DNA from: Pseudocitrobacter faecalis
GTDB lineage: Bacteria; Pseudomonadota; Gammaproteobacteria; Enterobacterales; Enterobacteriaceae
Direction: 5' to 3'
Length of the DNA: 64,000 nucleotides
Assembly (NCBI GenBank): GCA_003315335.1
Contig: QNRL01000010.1
Location: forward strand, 1-64,000
Part shown: positions 28,401-37,032 of the stretch, in pieces
Layout of the letters: each line of letters opens with the position of its first letter
Position numbering within the stretch: the first letter of the stretch is position 1
Notes under the pieces: model-generated
Database searches by the model: none
What the model was told of the DNA's origin: nothing
Seen by the model: the letters and a program-made list of their open reading frames with translations, nothing else
Program-made: the position numbers and the translations under genes

Positions 28401-28593
28401 GGAAAAATTTGGGTCGCAGTTAGAGGCTCAAGATCTTTTCAATAAGCTTCCTCAGTACCTCGTTAATTCTGGTGCTGTGATCAATACAAAATGCCATGCA
28501 TTTAACATGCCTACTTTGCTGGCCGCATCAGACCGGGCGAAAGTGGACATTGAACGAATTATCAATAACCTGAAAGAGGCTGGGAACCTATAA
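25441..28593 (+). CDS. traI: TraI, MobH-family conjugative relaxase
   Basis: 1050 residues. The N-terminal TraI_2 domain carries the MobH signature: H133-H-H135 in ENHHHNGIGGLLSHS with His144, and the HD motif H188-D-A-G-K (residues 188-192). Such enzymes nick oriT in a metal-dependent way, and H-type plasmids and SXT-like ICEs use them. Residues ~500-900 are acidic and low-complexity, a probable linker. A folded C-terminal domain of about 120 residues follows the linker. It overlaps traG by 1 bp. Three ATG codons stand in a row at the start, so the exact first residue may be 1-3. Confidence 0.93.
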   Translation: MMMNFRALYLCIKRILGIFSSQENDATSVMIEDISSLSPFAQILGDQKYTVPDHPNPEVLKFIEYPTRPTGIQTFNEQSILSLYREKLHSISMMLAISDSDIRDDAYTFTNLVLKPLVEYVRWIHLLPASENHHHNGIGGLLSHSLEVAILSLKNAHHSELRPIGYQDEEVVRRKVYLYAAFICGLVHDAGKVYDLDIVSLNLASPIIWTPSSQSLLDWARENDVVEYEIHWRKRIHNQHNIWSSVFLERILNPVCLAFLDRVNKERVYSKMITALNVYTDGNDFLSKCVRTADFYSTGTDLNVLRDPIMGLRSNDAAARAISTIKHNFTSININNYNAKPMHIIIVNGEVYLNENAFLDFVLNDFELHKYNFPQGEAGKTVLVESLVQRGYVEPYDDERVVHYFIPGIYSENEISNIFRNGIGKLEFYNLLKLRWIGLIFDSYKIPDSVPGLFSVNANKDFIYIDEQKTVTEYRRPVPGRDVITKITDTVETAVLKVNDLGRSSASIDVDIHSKKNEGSSDDFEKKAESDNEIDNDTQIVKSEGEEAADPVIPDIEESEDESAKDTESHVLVNQLHELLLSAPLSNDYIVCVDAVPYLNIDTTMALLPGLDEKAFSEEPYFQLTFREGSLDGMWIVRDIDDLRLVQLGDNCAGFQLTYHEPRRPTTLKSLFNTSMYQALVINDESSVENSAPRPKQTLELPPPRVNAVEEHSGDVEYHGTDSASATGPLKTEAVEYEHYQHLFEKEDEEHEIIDYTDFSQLSVSRPEVGSCATSSSVHNEKLLSEPSELPELNREQNADPQGTNERSMDVSVGQENSEPDTEGNCPPPAEVVYSQTEAAATSVMASEEPALPPVLEESNGEHAPTDAKGHHLSPALARLFAPTAPVEKQNPKRNRNKSSDKAEVQKPASPVSGHNLNSKVFASTESDQNGEFSLISEGDVTELEFVEIALVLHQILSKMEVAFKRKRKNRFMVSTPNTLYLTQSCVEKFGSQLEAQDLFNKLPQYLVNSGAVINTKCHAFNMPTLLAASDRAKVDIERIINNLKEAGNL
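27444..27454. repeat. Dispersed palindrome site 8, central C, within traI
   Basis: AAAGTCACTTT inside the traI linker region; both half-sites intact, central base C. Confidence 0.65.
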
Positions 28594-30677
28594 TGTCAGA
28601 TTCGAAGAGGACTAACCTCCATGCACAAGAGAATTTTTATCGGCCTATTCTTGAGTATCGTAGTGCCTCAATACTTTTGATTTGTTCGGTTTCTATGCTT
28701 TATATGGGACTTTCTTCAGACGGACTGGACATCGCCCCAATAGTTCTGTTCACCTCAATATTGCTTTTTTTGCTGTGCCTTTATCGTTGCAAAACAGCAG
28801 CGCCATTTTTGATGGCTCATTGGCGTGTATTCAAGCGACATTTCATGTTCGTTAGTCTTGATTCACTGCGTGTAATTAACAAAAGTAACTTTTTCTCCAA
28901 TGAGCGAAAGTATCGTCAACTGGTTCAGGATTATCAAAATAAAAATAAGGATATACCCGAGCGAAAGTCCTATTTTTGTGATGGGTTTGAGTGGGGTCCG
29001 GAACATGCGGATCGGGCATATCAAATAGCTAACCTCTCCAGTGATAAACGTGAGATCGAGTTGCCATTCGTCTTCAACCCAATTAAGAGACATTTTGACG
29101 CAATGGCTCGTAAGATGGGCGGCAGCAATGCAATTTTTGCTGTGGAACGTAGGGAACCCATATTTGTAACTGAAGACAATTGGTTTGGTCATACTCTGAT
29201 AACCGGAAACGTGGGTACCGGGAAAACGGTGCTACAGCGTTTACTAAGCATTAGCATGCTTCATCTTGGTCATGTTGTTGTTGTCATAGATCCAAAGAAC
29301 GATGCAGAGTGGCGAGAATCTCTAATGGAAGAGGCTAAGACCCTCGGTCTTCCTTTCTATAAATTTCATCCTGGCCAGCCAGCATCTTCGGTCTGTATTG
29401 ATGTCTGCAACACCTATACTAATGTTTCTGACCTAACATCTCGTCTTTTGAGCTTGGTGACAGTTCCCGGTGAGGTTAACCCATTCGTTCAGTATGCCAA
29501 GGCTCTCGTTTCCAATGTGATTTCCGGGCTTTCTTACATAGAGAAAAAGCCTTCTATTTATCTGATTCACAAGAACATGAAAAGCCACATGTCTATTGTG
29601 AATCTTACAGTCAAGGTAATGGAGTCATGTTACGCGAGATATTATGGTTACGATGTCTGGACCGAAAAAGTTAAGTACGTCGCTAACGATACCTTGCCGG
29701 TACGTTTCAAGCGTCTCGCTGAATGGTTTACGGCTCATTTCATGAATTACGAGGGGTCCGAACAAATAGACTGGTTAGATACTGTTTCCCAGCTTATTGA
29801 TTACTCAATGTCCGACCCAGAGCATATGGCTAAAATGACCGCAGGTATTATGCCTGTTTTCGATATGCTCATTGAAAAACCTTTAAATGAGCTTTTATCT
29901 CCTAACCCGAACTCAGTATCATCAAGAGAAATTGTAACAAGCGAAGGGATGTTCAGCACTGGCGGGGTGCTATACATTTCGCTTGATGGCCTTTCAAACC
30001 CCGATACAGCAGCTGCTATTTCTCAATTAATAATGTCAGATCTGACCTCCTGTGCCGGTAGTCGCTACAACGCTCAAGATGGTGATATGTCAGCTAATTC
30101 CAGGATAAGTATTTTTGTTGATGAGGCACACTCAGCCATTAACAACCCTATGATTAACCTTCTGGCGCAGGGTCGTGCAGCGAAAATTGCACTGTTTATT
30201 TGCACCCAAACCATCTCCGACTTTATTGCTGCGGCAAGTGTTGAAACTGCCAATCGAATTACGGGGCTCTGCAACAATTATATAAGCTTGCGAGTCAACG
30301 ATACTCCTACTCAGACGCTTGTTGTAGAGAACTTTGGTAAGAGTGCGATAAGCACAAATATGGTCACTTATACGACCGGTTCAGAAACATCTTTGCCGCA
30401 TAATAACTTCTCAGGTTCAATCTCAGAAAGAAAGCAGACAACTTTAGAAGAGAGTATTCCAAAGGATCTCTTGGGTCAGGTCCCTATGTTTCACATAGTT
30501 GCCAGGCTTCAAGATGGCAGGAAGGTTGTAGGCCAAATCCCTATTGCTGTTGCTGAGAAACAAATGAAGCCAAACACAACTCTGTCGGAAATGCTTTTCA
30601 AGAAGGCCGGAAAAGTTACTTTGCGTCAAAATCTCGATATCAAAAATCTTAATAAATTTCTAAGGAAGTTGCATTGA
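28593..30677 (+). CDS. traG: TraG, VirD4/TraD-type coupling ATPase
   Basis: 694 residues. Two N-terminal membrane segments (about 25-41 and 45-63) anchor a RecA-like motor domain. Walker A is G205-N-V-G-T-G-K-T212; Walker B is the I-S-I-F-V-D-E-A-H stretch near residue 505-513. A further conserved A-L-F-I-C-T-Q-T follows. It couples the TraI-bound DNA to the secretion channel. It is translationally coupled to traI, and the next gene overlaps its stop. The name TraG here is the coupling protein, distinct from the F TraG homologue TrhG. Confidence 0.95.
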   Translation: MSDSKRTNLHAQENFYRPILEYRSASILLICSVSMLYMGLSSDGLDIAPIVLFTSILLFLLCLYRCKTAAPFLMAHWRVFKRHFMFVSLDSLRVINKSNFFSNERKYRQLVQDYQNKNKDIPERKSYFCDGFEWGPEHADRAYQIANLSSDKREIELPFVFNPIKRHFDAMARKMGGSNAIFAVERREPIFVTEDNWFGHTLITGNVGTGKTVLQRLLSISMLHLGHVVVVIDPKNDAEWRESLMEEAKTLGLPFYKFHPGQPASSVCIDVCNTYTNVSDLTSRLLSLVTVPGEVNPFVQYAKALVSNVISGLSYIEKKPSIYLIHKNMKSHMSIVNLTVKVMESCYARYYGYDVWTEKVKYVANDTLPVRFKRLAEWFTAHFMNYEGSEQIDWLDTVSQLIDYSMSDPEHMAKMTAGIMPVFDMLIEKPLNELLSPNPNSVSSREIVTSEGMFSTGGVLYISLDGLSNPDTAAAISQLIMSDLTSCAGSRYNAQDGDMSANSRISIFVDEAHSAINNPMINLLAQGRAAKIALFICTQTISDFIAAASVETANRITGLCNNYISLRVNDTPTQTLVVENFGKSAISTNMVTYTTGSETSLPHNNFSGSISERKQTTLEESIPKDLLGQVPMFHIVARLQDGRKVVGQIPIAVAEKQMKPNTTLSEMLFKKAGKVTLRQNLDIKNLNKFLRKLH
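28882..28892. repeat. Dispersed palindrome site 9, within traG
   Basis: Inside a perfect 13-bp AAAAGTAACTTTT (28881-28893) in codons for Lys-Ser-Asn-Phe of traG. Confidence 0.8.
30612..30622. repeat. Dispersed palindrome site 10, end of traG
   Basis: AAAGTTACTTT in the last codons of traG, 55 bp before the start of the next gene. Confidence 0.8.
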
Positions 30678-31786
30678 TGGATGAAAAAATTGTCCTGACG
30701 CGCCAGCAAATTTTAAGCTCTGCACTAAAAGTCAGCAAATGTCGCTCGCTCGTAAAAAGGCGCTTTCAGTCTTTGGGTTTAAAGTACGCAGATTCTCAGG
30801 AAGTTCGAGATCGGCTAACTATGATAGAAAAAAACGCGTTTCATCATTTGGGAAAATTTTGTCAGAGCAACGATATCGATTCCCTATTCTCCATGGCAAA
30901 TACCCTGTCTGAGCTTTTCCTTTTAAAGGGAGAGTTGATCACGACTGATCCCTTTGGGGACCGTGAAACCAGCTACTGGTCGGTACCACAAGGATCATGC
31001 CATGAATGGATTCAATCACTGACCACCAGCGAAGGTCCTGAACGTAAATTCGTTAGTTTCCGTATTTCTTTCGATAACAATGACGTACGGTGTGATCTTG
31101 TAAAAAAGAATGCCCGTATGCTTGGTTGTTATCTTTTGCCTTATTTCGTCGATTTAACACGCACGGTGGGCGCATTCATTAATTTGCCAGGTAGTGTCTC
31201 TTTTAAACAAGTACAGCGCATCAAACCCCAGATTCATCCAGAAACAACACATAGTCATATAGTTACTATTGAGGACTCTCCCTTTCTTTCTCGGTTAAAA
31301 TTTAAAATCATTACTGCCATAGATCAGCTTCCTGACCCTAATGGCCTTTATACAAACACCTTTAACAGCATTATTGACCGTGCACTGCTGACTCATCTCA
31401 AAACCGAACAGGAAAAAATAGATAGTCCAAGAGTCTGCAAAAATGTGATTTCGGCTTTTGCCGACTCAACTCTTTCTCTGCCGGTGTTTAACATCGGCCT
31501 AAACGAGCAGTACAGATACTGGACGCCGTGGGGCATCAACTTTATAGAATTTTCCCGCCAGGCCGCAAAAGCAAGGACCGCTGTATTTGTTCCTGATGTG
31601 GGACAGATCGAGTGGAAAAGCGCAGAGCATAAAGAACTGGCGGAGTTAAGCCTCATCGACCAAATCATACCTAAACAGTACCACTGGCTCCTGGGTATCC
31701 CGACGATGTGGCGTAACAACTATTGCAATCACGATCAGAGGCTAGCTCTTTTTCGTGAATGGAGGGAAAGCAATGGCTGCGGATAA
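30677..31786 (+). CDS. Conserved transfer-operon protein, unknown
   Basis: 369 residues starting at ATG 30677, which overlaps the traG stop (TGATG); an in-frame TTG three bases earlier is less likely. Soluble, mixed alpha/beta, no motif I recognise. The tight overlap with traG and with the following DUF4400-type gene puts it firmly in the traH-traJ-traI-traG transcript, so a role in transfer is likely. Confidence 0.75.
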   Translation: MDEKIVLTRQQILSSALKVSKCRSLVKRRFQSLGLKYADSQEVRDRLTMIEKNAFHHLGKFCQSNDIDSLFSMANTLSELFLLKGELITTDPFGDRETSYWSVPQGSCHEWIQSLTTSEGPERKFVSFRISFDNNDVRCDLVKKNARMLGCYLLPYFVDLTRTVGAFINLPGSVSFKQVQRIKPQIHPETTHSHIVTIEDSPFLSRLKFKIITAIDQLPDPNGLYTNTFNSIIDRALLTHLKTEQEKIDSPRVCKNVISAFADSTLSLPVFNIGLNEQYRYWTPWGINFIEFSRQAAKARTAVFVPDVGQIEWKSAEHKELAELSLIDQIIPKQYHWLLGIPTMWRNNYCNHDQRLALFREWRESNGCG

Positions 31787-32435
31787 TACAAGCAGGGCAG
31801 CAGTGCTCAGAACAATGCTTTTTTTTGGCATGGTCATTTATTTTGGTTACAGCTTGGCTTTCCAGAATACTGAGGAGCTCAAATATCAGATTACTCAGGA
31901 GGTTAATGCAAGCCGGTCCATCATATCAAATGACCGTTGGAAGTCTGTCATTGCAAATAGTGAAGCGACTTTAAATTGGTTGGTACATGACTATAAGTTA
32001 ATTGACTATCTGAATACTATTCTGATCCCTGACACCAAAAAACCAGCCAGAGGTATTAACATTGTTGCTGAAAAATTTACCTCTATTAATTACACTATGG
32101 CCAAAAACATACCCCTCTTACTTTATCAGTCCATTTTCCGGTGGAACTTAATCCTGGGGTGGCTAATCGTTTTTCTGCCCTATCTATTTGCCATGCTAGC
32201 AGATGGAATGTACCAGTGGAAATTGAAGAGGTACGTATTTGGTAAGGTTACAGTTCAGTTTTATCGTATTTGGTTTCGAGCATTTTGGGTGATCAGTGCT
32301 TTAACGATGGTCTACCTGGTCATGCCAAATATGTCACTATTTAACAATATCGCTCAACTTTTCCCACCAGTCGCTTTATTGATACTGGGAATTGCATTGA
32401 ATCGCTTGTGGTCTAACTTTCAAAAACTCATGTAA
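31773..32435 (+). CDS. DUF4400-like integral membrane protein
   Basis: 220 residues from the ATG at 31773, behind GGAGGG; the earlier ATG at 31755 lacks such a site. One N-terminal membrane segment (about 8-24), a long periplasmic loop with N-W-L-V-H-D, then three segments at about 125-150, 165-190 and 195-215. The pattern fits the DUF4400 family next to traD in SXT/R391 and IncC elements. It overlaps the previous gene by 14 bp. Role in transfer unknown. Confidence 0.75.
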   Translation: MAADNTSRAAVLRTMLFFGMVIYFGYSLAFQNTEELKYQITQEVNASRSIISNDRWKSVIANSEATLNWLVHDYKLIDYLNTILIPDTKKPARGINIVAEKFTSINYTMAKNIPLLLYQSIFRWNLILGWLIVFLPYLFAMLADGMYQWKLKRYVFGKVTVQFYRIWFRAFWVISALTMVYLVMPNMSLFNNIAQLFPPVALLILGIALNRLWSNFQKLM

Positions 32436-32445
32436 AGGTGGTCAG

Positions 32446-33627
32446 ATGTTAAGCAGTAAAAAAAGGAAGTCCCCTACAAATATCAAAGAATCGCTCAATG
32501 ATAACGCTGACCGTTTTTATAAGATGTTTCGCATTCATACCACGGCAAAAGTTGCTATGTCGCTAATTGCCATGACCGCTGTAGGGTTTTCTTTCTACAA
32601 TCTTTACGAACAATGGCAGGACGCTGAAGGGAAGAAAGACCATATAGCTGTAATACGGATTTCTGGCGAGATGGGTACCGGCTCGGAAACGGGCGATGGA
32701 ACAGTGATCGCAACAGCTCTTGCCAAAGCTTACAATAATCCCCATGCCAAAGCAGTTATTATCGAGGCAGAGTCAGGTGGTGGTGGTCCCTCTGACGCCA
32801 TCATTATTTACCGCCAGATAAACGCGCTTAAAAACCACCAGCCACAGATTGAACGCGTATCAGATGCCGGTGGCTCTCTTTCATCTGTAGCCGCTGACAA
32901 GAGTAACAAAACCGGGAGCACAGAACGTGGCGATGAAGCACGGTCGAAGCAAAACTCCCTCGAAGTACTCTCCAGCGGTACCGGTCGTTTTTTCTCTGAT
33001 ATCGCAGACTCATATAAACCAATCATCGTTAGTGTGAAAGGCATATGCGCATCCGCATGCTATTACGCGGTATCGCCCGCTGATGCAATTTATGCCGACA
33101 GTAATGCCCTGATCGGTTCTATCGGTGTGCGTATGGACCACTGGAATCTGTCAGAGATCATGAGCACAGTAGGCGTCAAGAATGAGCCCCTTACGGCCGG
33201 TGAGTTCAAAGATGCTCTTGACCCCTTCCACCCATTGTCCGATTCAACGAGGGAGTTCATGCAGAAGGAGATCCTGAACACGATGCATGAAAAATTTATA
33301 ACTGATGTTGAACTTGGACGGGGTAAAAAGCTTCTCTCGCGTCATGATGCCGATGCTGTTTCTCTCTATTCAGGCCGTGTATGGCCAACACCTCAGGCAG
33401 TTAAGTACGGCCTGGTGGATGGAGATCTTACGTCAGTAGAGATCCGTACACGTCTTTCAAAAATGTACTCCACTGACACGTTCAAAAACTACAATGAGCC
33501 TCATCGTAATCTCCGTTCTGCACTCGGCATGCTGATGAGCCTGTCTTCAAATATTGAGAGCCTTACCGGTACCACTACCCGCTTAGTAGAATCTGTTAAT
33601 GCCACCAGCTACCCCTCTGTGAGGTAA
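32446..33627 (+). CDS. S49-family signal-peptide peptidase-like protease
   Basis: 393 residues with one N-terminal membrane anchor (about residues 30-52) and a SppA/SohB-type domain. Visible are the V-I-R-I-S-G-E strand, E-A-E-S-G-G-G-G (oxyanion region) and K-G-I-C-A-S-A-C-Y-Y-A-V with the nucleophile Ser, then N-A-L-I-G-S-I-G-V. A 50-residue polar insertion interrupts the fold near 135-180. It should cut membrane or periplasmic peptides. Its place behind traG suggests handling of transfer proteins, perhaps pilin or channel parts. Confidence 0.88.
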   Translation: MLSSKKRKSPTNIKESLNDNADRFYKMFRIHTTAKVAMSLIAMTAVGFSFYNLYEQWQDAEGKKDHIAVIRISGEMGTGSETGDGTVIATALAKAYNNPHAKAVIIEAESGGGGPSDAIIIYRQINALKNHQPQIERVSDAGGSLSSVAADKSNKTGSTERGDEARSKQNSLEVLSSGTGRFFSDIADSYKPIIVSVKGICASACYYAVSPADAIYADSNALIGSIGVRMDHWNLSEIMSTVGVKNEPLTAGEFKDALDPFHPLSDSTREFMQKEILNTMHEKFITDVELGRGKKLLSRHDADAVSLYSGRVWPTPQAVKYGLVDGDLTSVEIRTRLSKMYSTDTFKNYNEPHRNLRSALGMLMSLSSNIESLTGTTTRLVESVNATSYPSVR

Positions 33628-33628
33628 C

Positions 33629-34360
33629 ATGGATGCTTTCAATCTGCTGTGGAGCATTACGGGGGTAGCTTTCATTATCCTTATTTTCGTCGTGTTGCTG
33701 TGTCTGTTGGGATTTATGACCTCTGCCATAGCGGAACGGCGGACTGCAAAGGCAATTGAATCTGGGCTTCCTGAAGAAGCTCAGGGGCTACTTAGTGATC
33801 TCACCTTTCAGTTGTCGGCTCATAGCACTACGCAGGTTGATCACATTCTCGTAGCCCCACATGGTATATACGTCATAGAGCAGAAAAACTACGTAGGCAA
33901 GCTCTACGGTACTCTGGAGGAAAGCCACTGGCGGAAATGGACTCAGTCCCGAACCCTCAAGTTGCAGAACCCGTTTAAGCAAAACCAGGGGCACATCAGG
34001 GCTATTCAGTCTGCTCTTAAGGCTAGAGAACTGGAATGTATCAATGTCGTCATCATAAACGGACGTTGTAAGTTTGATGGCATCAAGCCGGAATGGTTAT
34101 GTATGGGGATGGACGATTTTATCCATAAAGTCAAACAACGACGAGGGCTACGGTTGTTCACACCGGAGTCTGTTCAGCACATCTGTTCGGTGTTGAAGTC
34201 AACAAGGAAGTCGCCAGGGCTCTATACGGACCTTACTCATATTCATAACATAACGACAAAGTACAAAGCCCCGATGAAATTCGAGCAACGAGTAACATAC
34301 ATTCTGCTCAACTTTATCCATTATCTGTGGGCAAGTCTGTTCACTAAGCAGAAGCCTTAG
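33629..34360 (+). CDS. NERD-domain membrane protein
   Basis: 243 residues: an N-terminal membrane segment (about 8-33), then a nuclease-related domain. The hallmark Q-V-D-H-I-L-V-A-P-H-G-I-Y-V-I-E-Q-K-N-Y is present at about residues 69-90, with the Asp, Glu-x-Lys and later W-R-K-W. NERD proteins resemble restriction-like nucleases; activity is unproved. It starts 2 bp after the protease stop and is the last gene before a terminator. C-terminal hydrophobic stretch at about 225-238. Confidence 0.82.
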   Translation: MDAFNLLWSITGVAFIILIFVVLLCLLGFMTSAIAERRTAKAIESGLPEEAQGLLSDLTFQLSAHSTTQVDHILVAPHGIYVIEQKNYVGKLYGTLEESHWRKWTQSRTLKLQNPFKQNQGHIRAIQSALKARELECINVVIINGRCKFDGIKPEWLCMGMDDFIHKVKQRRGLRLFTPESVQHICSVLKSTRKSPGLYTDLTHIHNITTKYKAPMKFEQRVTYILLNFIHYLWASLFTKQKP

Positions 34361-34394
34361 CGCTCTATCATTGGTAAGGCTGTAAAATGTCTGC

Positions 34395-34428
34395 AAAAGG
34401 CCCCATCGGTAAATTGTTGGGGCTTTTT
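34395..34428 (+). terminator. Terminator of the tra operon
   Basis: AAAAGGCCCC pairs with GGGGCTTTTT (one wobble pair) around a 14-base loop, followed by T-rich sequence. It lies 35 bp after the NERD gene and closes the traH-to-NERD operon. Confidence 0.75.
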
Positions 34429-34646
34429 CTTTGCGTAGTTCTGATACGGTTTATCCTGTGGAGCATTATGGCCACCAGCCAGCTGGTGACTGGCCAACGC
34501 TTTGTATGACGTAGCCTACTCAGGGCAGGCTATTTTAGAGGGACCGATTTTTATCCGGGCTAATTTAGAAAGAGATAATTTGAACTTAGGCGGGCTGACC
34601 ACCAGCAGAGAGGTAAATCACTAGCCGGTGATATTGACAGAAGTCG

Positions 34647-35000
34647 TCAGGGGTTTAACGCCGGAATATTTTGCCAGGCCTCCTGCAAGGTCTGCAAGAC
34701 TTCTACAAGTGATAGTGACGGCCACAGGACTGTTTCCGTCATTATCACTCCAGGTGGCTCGCACTCTACTGGTACCAGAATTAAAACAACACGAGTTCCT
34801 TTTACCTGGTAGGCAAGGTTTACTGCCGGTTGGCGGTAGGAGGCCAGTACACCCTCACCATATTGAGCAGGGTTACTTGCCCAGTTCCGCACCATTGCAT
34901 ACACCTGAGGCATATACCGACTATCCAGATCCCCTTTGGGCCGTCTGAACGGCACGATTTCTTCTGAGCGGTAGGTGGTCGTTGTTGTATTGGTTGTCAT
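34647..35000 (-). CDS. Hypothetical protein, 117 aa
   Basis: The ATG at 35000 has GGAGGTG 6 bp upstream, so it is preferred over the GTG at 35009. A Thr-rich N-terminus is followed by a soluble alpha/beta region; no motif recognised. It is the first of the long minus-strand run of small genes. Confidence 0.6.
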   Translation of the reverse strand: MTTNTTTTTYRSEEIVPFRRPKGDLDSRYMPQVYAMVRNWASNPAQYGEGVLASYRQPAVNLAYQVKGTRVVLILVPVECEPPGVIMTETVLWPSLSLVEVLQTLQEAWQNIPALNP

Positions 35001-35065
35001 CTTTGTCACCTCCCCTGTTCGTCCATTTAGAGTTTTAAGCTGCTTTACACATCACACTCAACTGA

Positions 35066-35350
35066 TTATTTAAGCTGGTCATCGTCTCTGGCCAGCATAG
35101 CCCAACCATTCGCCTGGTTTTCGCGGGAGTAAGGATTCATTTCAAAATAACTATCTACCGCGTCGCTGTCCGCAACAGAACTGTTGTTAGCTCTCTTTGA
35201 ACCCTGAACCACTACAGCATCAACCTCTGCGGCTTTCCCGTTGCGCTGTACCAGGATTTTAACCGTATTGGGCTTACGTCTTGCGAGCAGTTTGTTGGCG
35301 ATAAAAAGCACAACAATCCAGGCCAAAAGCACGTATAAAAATGTATTCAT
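35066..35350 (-). CDS. Small single-span membrane protein
   Basis: 94 residues. The N-terminal segment (FLYVLLAWIVVLFIANKLLA) is a membrane anchor followed by a polar cytoplasmic tail of about 70 residues. GGAGGG precedes the ATG. A dispersed palindrome lies 164 bp upstream. Unknown function. Confidence 0.65.
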   Translation of the reverse strand: MNTFLYVLLAWIVVLFIANKLLARRKPNTVKILVQRNGKAAEVDAVVVQGSKRANNSSVADSDAVDSYFEMNPYSRENQANGWAMLARDDDQLK

Positions 35351-35513
35351 AATGCCCTCCTTTGTATGTGATTATTATACCTGCTTCCATTGCAGGCCAA
35401 ACAGGTTCGGTGCATGAAAAATAGACTTCTCTCCGGCGTATAGCAATCTACTTACTGATCTGTTTTCGTATCAAACTGTATGGCATAACCGAGGGGCGTA
35501 CGTGGTGAGTCAG

Positions 35514-35524
35514 AAAGTTACTTT
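35514..35524. repeat. Dispersed palindrome site 11, AAAGTTACTTT
   Basis: Perfect copy in the gap between 35350 and 35707, 164 bp upstream of the small membrane protein gene. Confidence 0.85.
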
Positions 35525-35706
35525 TCCGTAATAGTTAATTTCAGATCCTTCTTCCAGTTACGCTTCAGTATAAAACCGATACCCTCTAATTCAGCATCCT
35601 TCACGTTTAATACGCTTCACTTTAAGGCAGGGCTTTTCGGTTGAAATGAATTCTTTTTCCGGTTGCTGGACATGGGTTTCATCCTGATAGTTAAAGTTGC
35701 AGGCTA

Positions 35707-36006
35707 TCAGTCACCACCACCACCTCCGTCACCTCCTCCACCGCCACCATCACAACCACCAGCTATGCTATTTTCACCATTACAATCACCTCCGAGGGGG
35801 TTCAAATGGCTGCTCCCCTGTAGATGGTGTCCTTGCCAGATCGAACCCGAACCAGCGCCTCCTGAGCGTCTTTGCTTGCCCTGAGGCAATTGTGCAGGCT
35901 CACCAGCACCGGCGGTACCAAAAATGTCCCGGGCAATTTTATAAAGAAGGTAAAAAGGTACGCCCAGCATCATAAAAAAGATTACTGAAAATATTACACG
36001 TTCCAT
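35707..36006 (-). CDS. Small membrane protein with glycine-rich tail
   Basis: 99 residues: a membrane segment at about 5-24, a basic loop, then a C-terminal tail of Gly and Asp repeats (GGGGGDGGGGGD). CAGGAG precedes the ATG. The low-complexity tail makes the opposite strand appear to encode His- and Pro-rich ORFs, which are artefacts. Function unknown. Confidence 0.65.
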   Translation of the reverse strand: MERVIFSVIFFMMLGVPFYLLYKIARDIFGTAGAGEPAQLPQGKQRRSGGAGSGSIWQGHHLQGSSHLNPLGGDCNGENSIAGGCDGGGGGGDGGGGGD

Positions 36007-36438
36007 TGATGATCTCCTGTCTTGTGAGAGACCAGTTATATCAGGGTGATTCAGTATTTCCGTTTAGAAAAGAGTACTAATTTGGCCCTGTTCGCTCTTA
36101 ATTTGCCATCCGGGAAAAAGTCATAGGGATAGGCCTGCCAGAGTCAATAACTTCCAGTGATCTGGAGGAGACCCCGGCTCTCTGAGCCCTCATGGATGGT
36201 ACGGCTTTACCCCTTGTAAACAGATTCACGTTCCGCAGGACAAACATCGACTACTGACGTCTCATATTTGCTGACGCTAATCCGACGTCTCATTGCCGTC
36301 TGCTTGTTTTCTTTAAAGGGTGTATTAGACGAATATCAAATCGGAATGGTAGGGGATGTGTGGGCACCATGCCCGGCCCTCTTTGAGCATCTGAGAGATT
36401 GGAGACCTAGCCGGGTAAGATAGCTACTTTCTTACGGG
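36007..36438. other. Gap without a convincing gene
   Basis: About 430 bp. A GACGTCTCAT motif occurs twice, about 36 bp apart (near 36256 and 36288), but I see no gene, terminator or known element. Confidence 0.4.
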
Positions 36439-36807
36439 TTACCCTTCAAATCCAAAGACGAAACGGACGCTGCCGTTCTCCACGTGGAGACGCTTTACTT
36501 CTTCGACAAATTCCTGGATCACCTCTCCGGCGTTATCGGGTGGTATGGCTGACAAAATTTCTTCCGAAGTCAGCCATGAGTATGAATGTTCACCGAATAA
36601 ATCATCATCTTCGGACGGTATATCATCAGGTAATCCGCGTAATGCGTGGATAAAAACTGCTGATGTGCTCGCCCTTTCACGATCTACATCAAATCCGAGC
36701 CAGGCAAAGTGGAGATATGATCGGTCCCCTTTATAATTGCTTGATAAATTAATCCATTTACCAGGCTTTTCTTCCCTTTGAAATCGCCAGCAGATATCAA
36801 CGCCCAT
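36439..36807 (-). CDS. Hypothetical protein, 122 aa
   Basis: Soluble acidic protein beginning MGVDICWRFQREEKPGKW, rich in Trp and Glu, without membrane segment. The C-terminus is V-E-E-V-K-R-L-H. No family recognised; the gene stands alone. Confidence 0.55.
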   Translation of the reverse strand: MGVDICWRFQREEKPGKWINLSSNYKGDRSYLHFAWLGFDVDRERASTSAVFIHALRGLPDDIPSEDDDLFGEHSYSWLTSEEILSAIPPDNAGEVIQEFVEEVKRLHVENGSVRFVFGFEG

Positions 36808-37032
36808 TAAGAAACTCCATTACTATCGTTCGTATGAGATAACTATCATTTCAGAATACTATGACTTCTTCCCGTATAGAACTAATCGCTCACGCCATTT
36901 AGCTACTTACTTTTTTTACGTACGCTTGCAGCGCAGTACCTTGAGAGAAGTAAGTAAGACTGGGCGAAGCCAACCGGTTCCGCCACCTCGCTCACCGGCT
37001 TTTAGGCGTAAGCACTGAAGTCAGCCTCCATG

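Noticed and set aside
35663..35975. Plus-strand ORFs rich in Pro or His
   Set aside because: They are the reverse of the Gly/Asp-rich tail of the minus-strand gene, and they lack ribosome binding sites.
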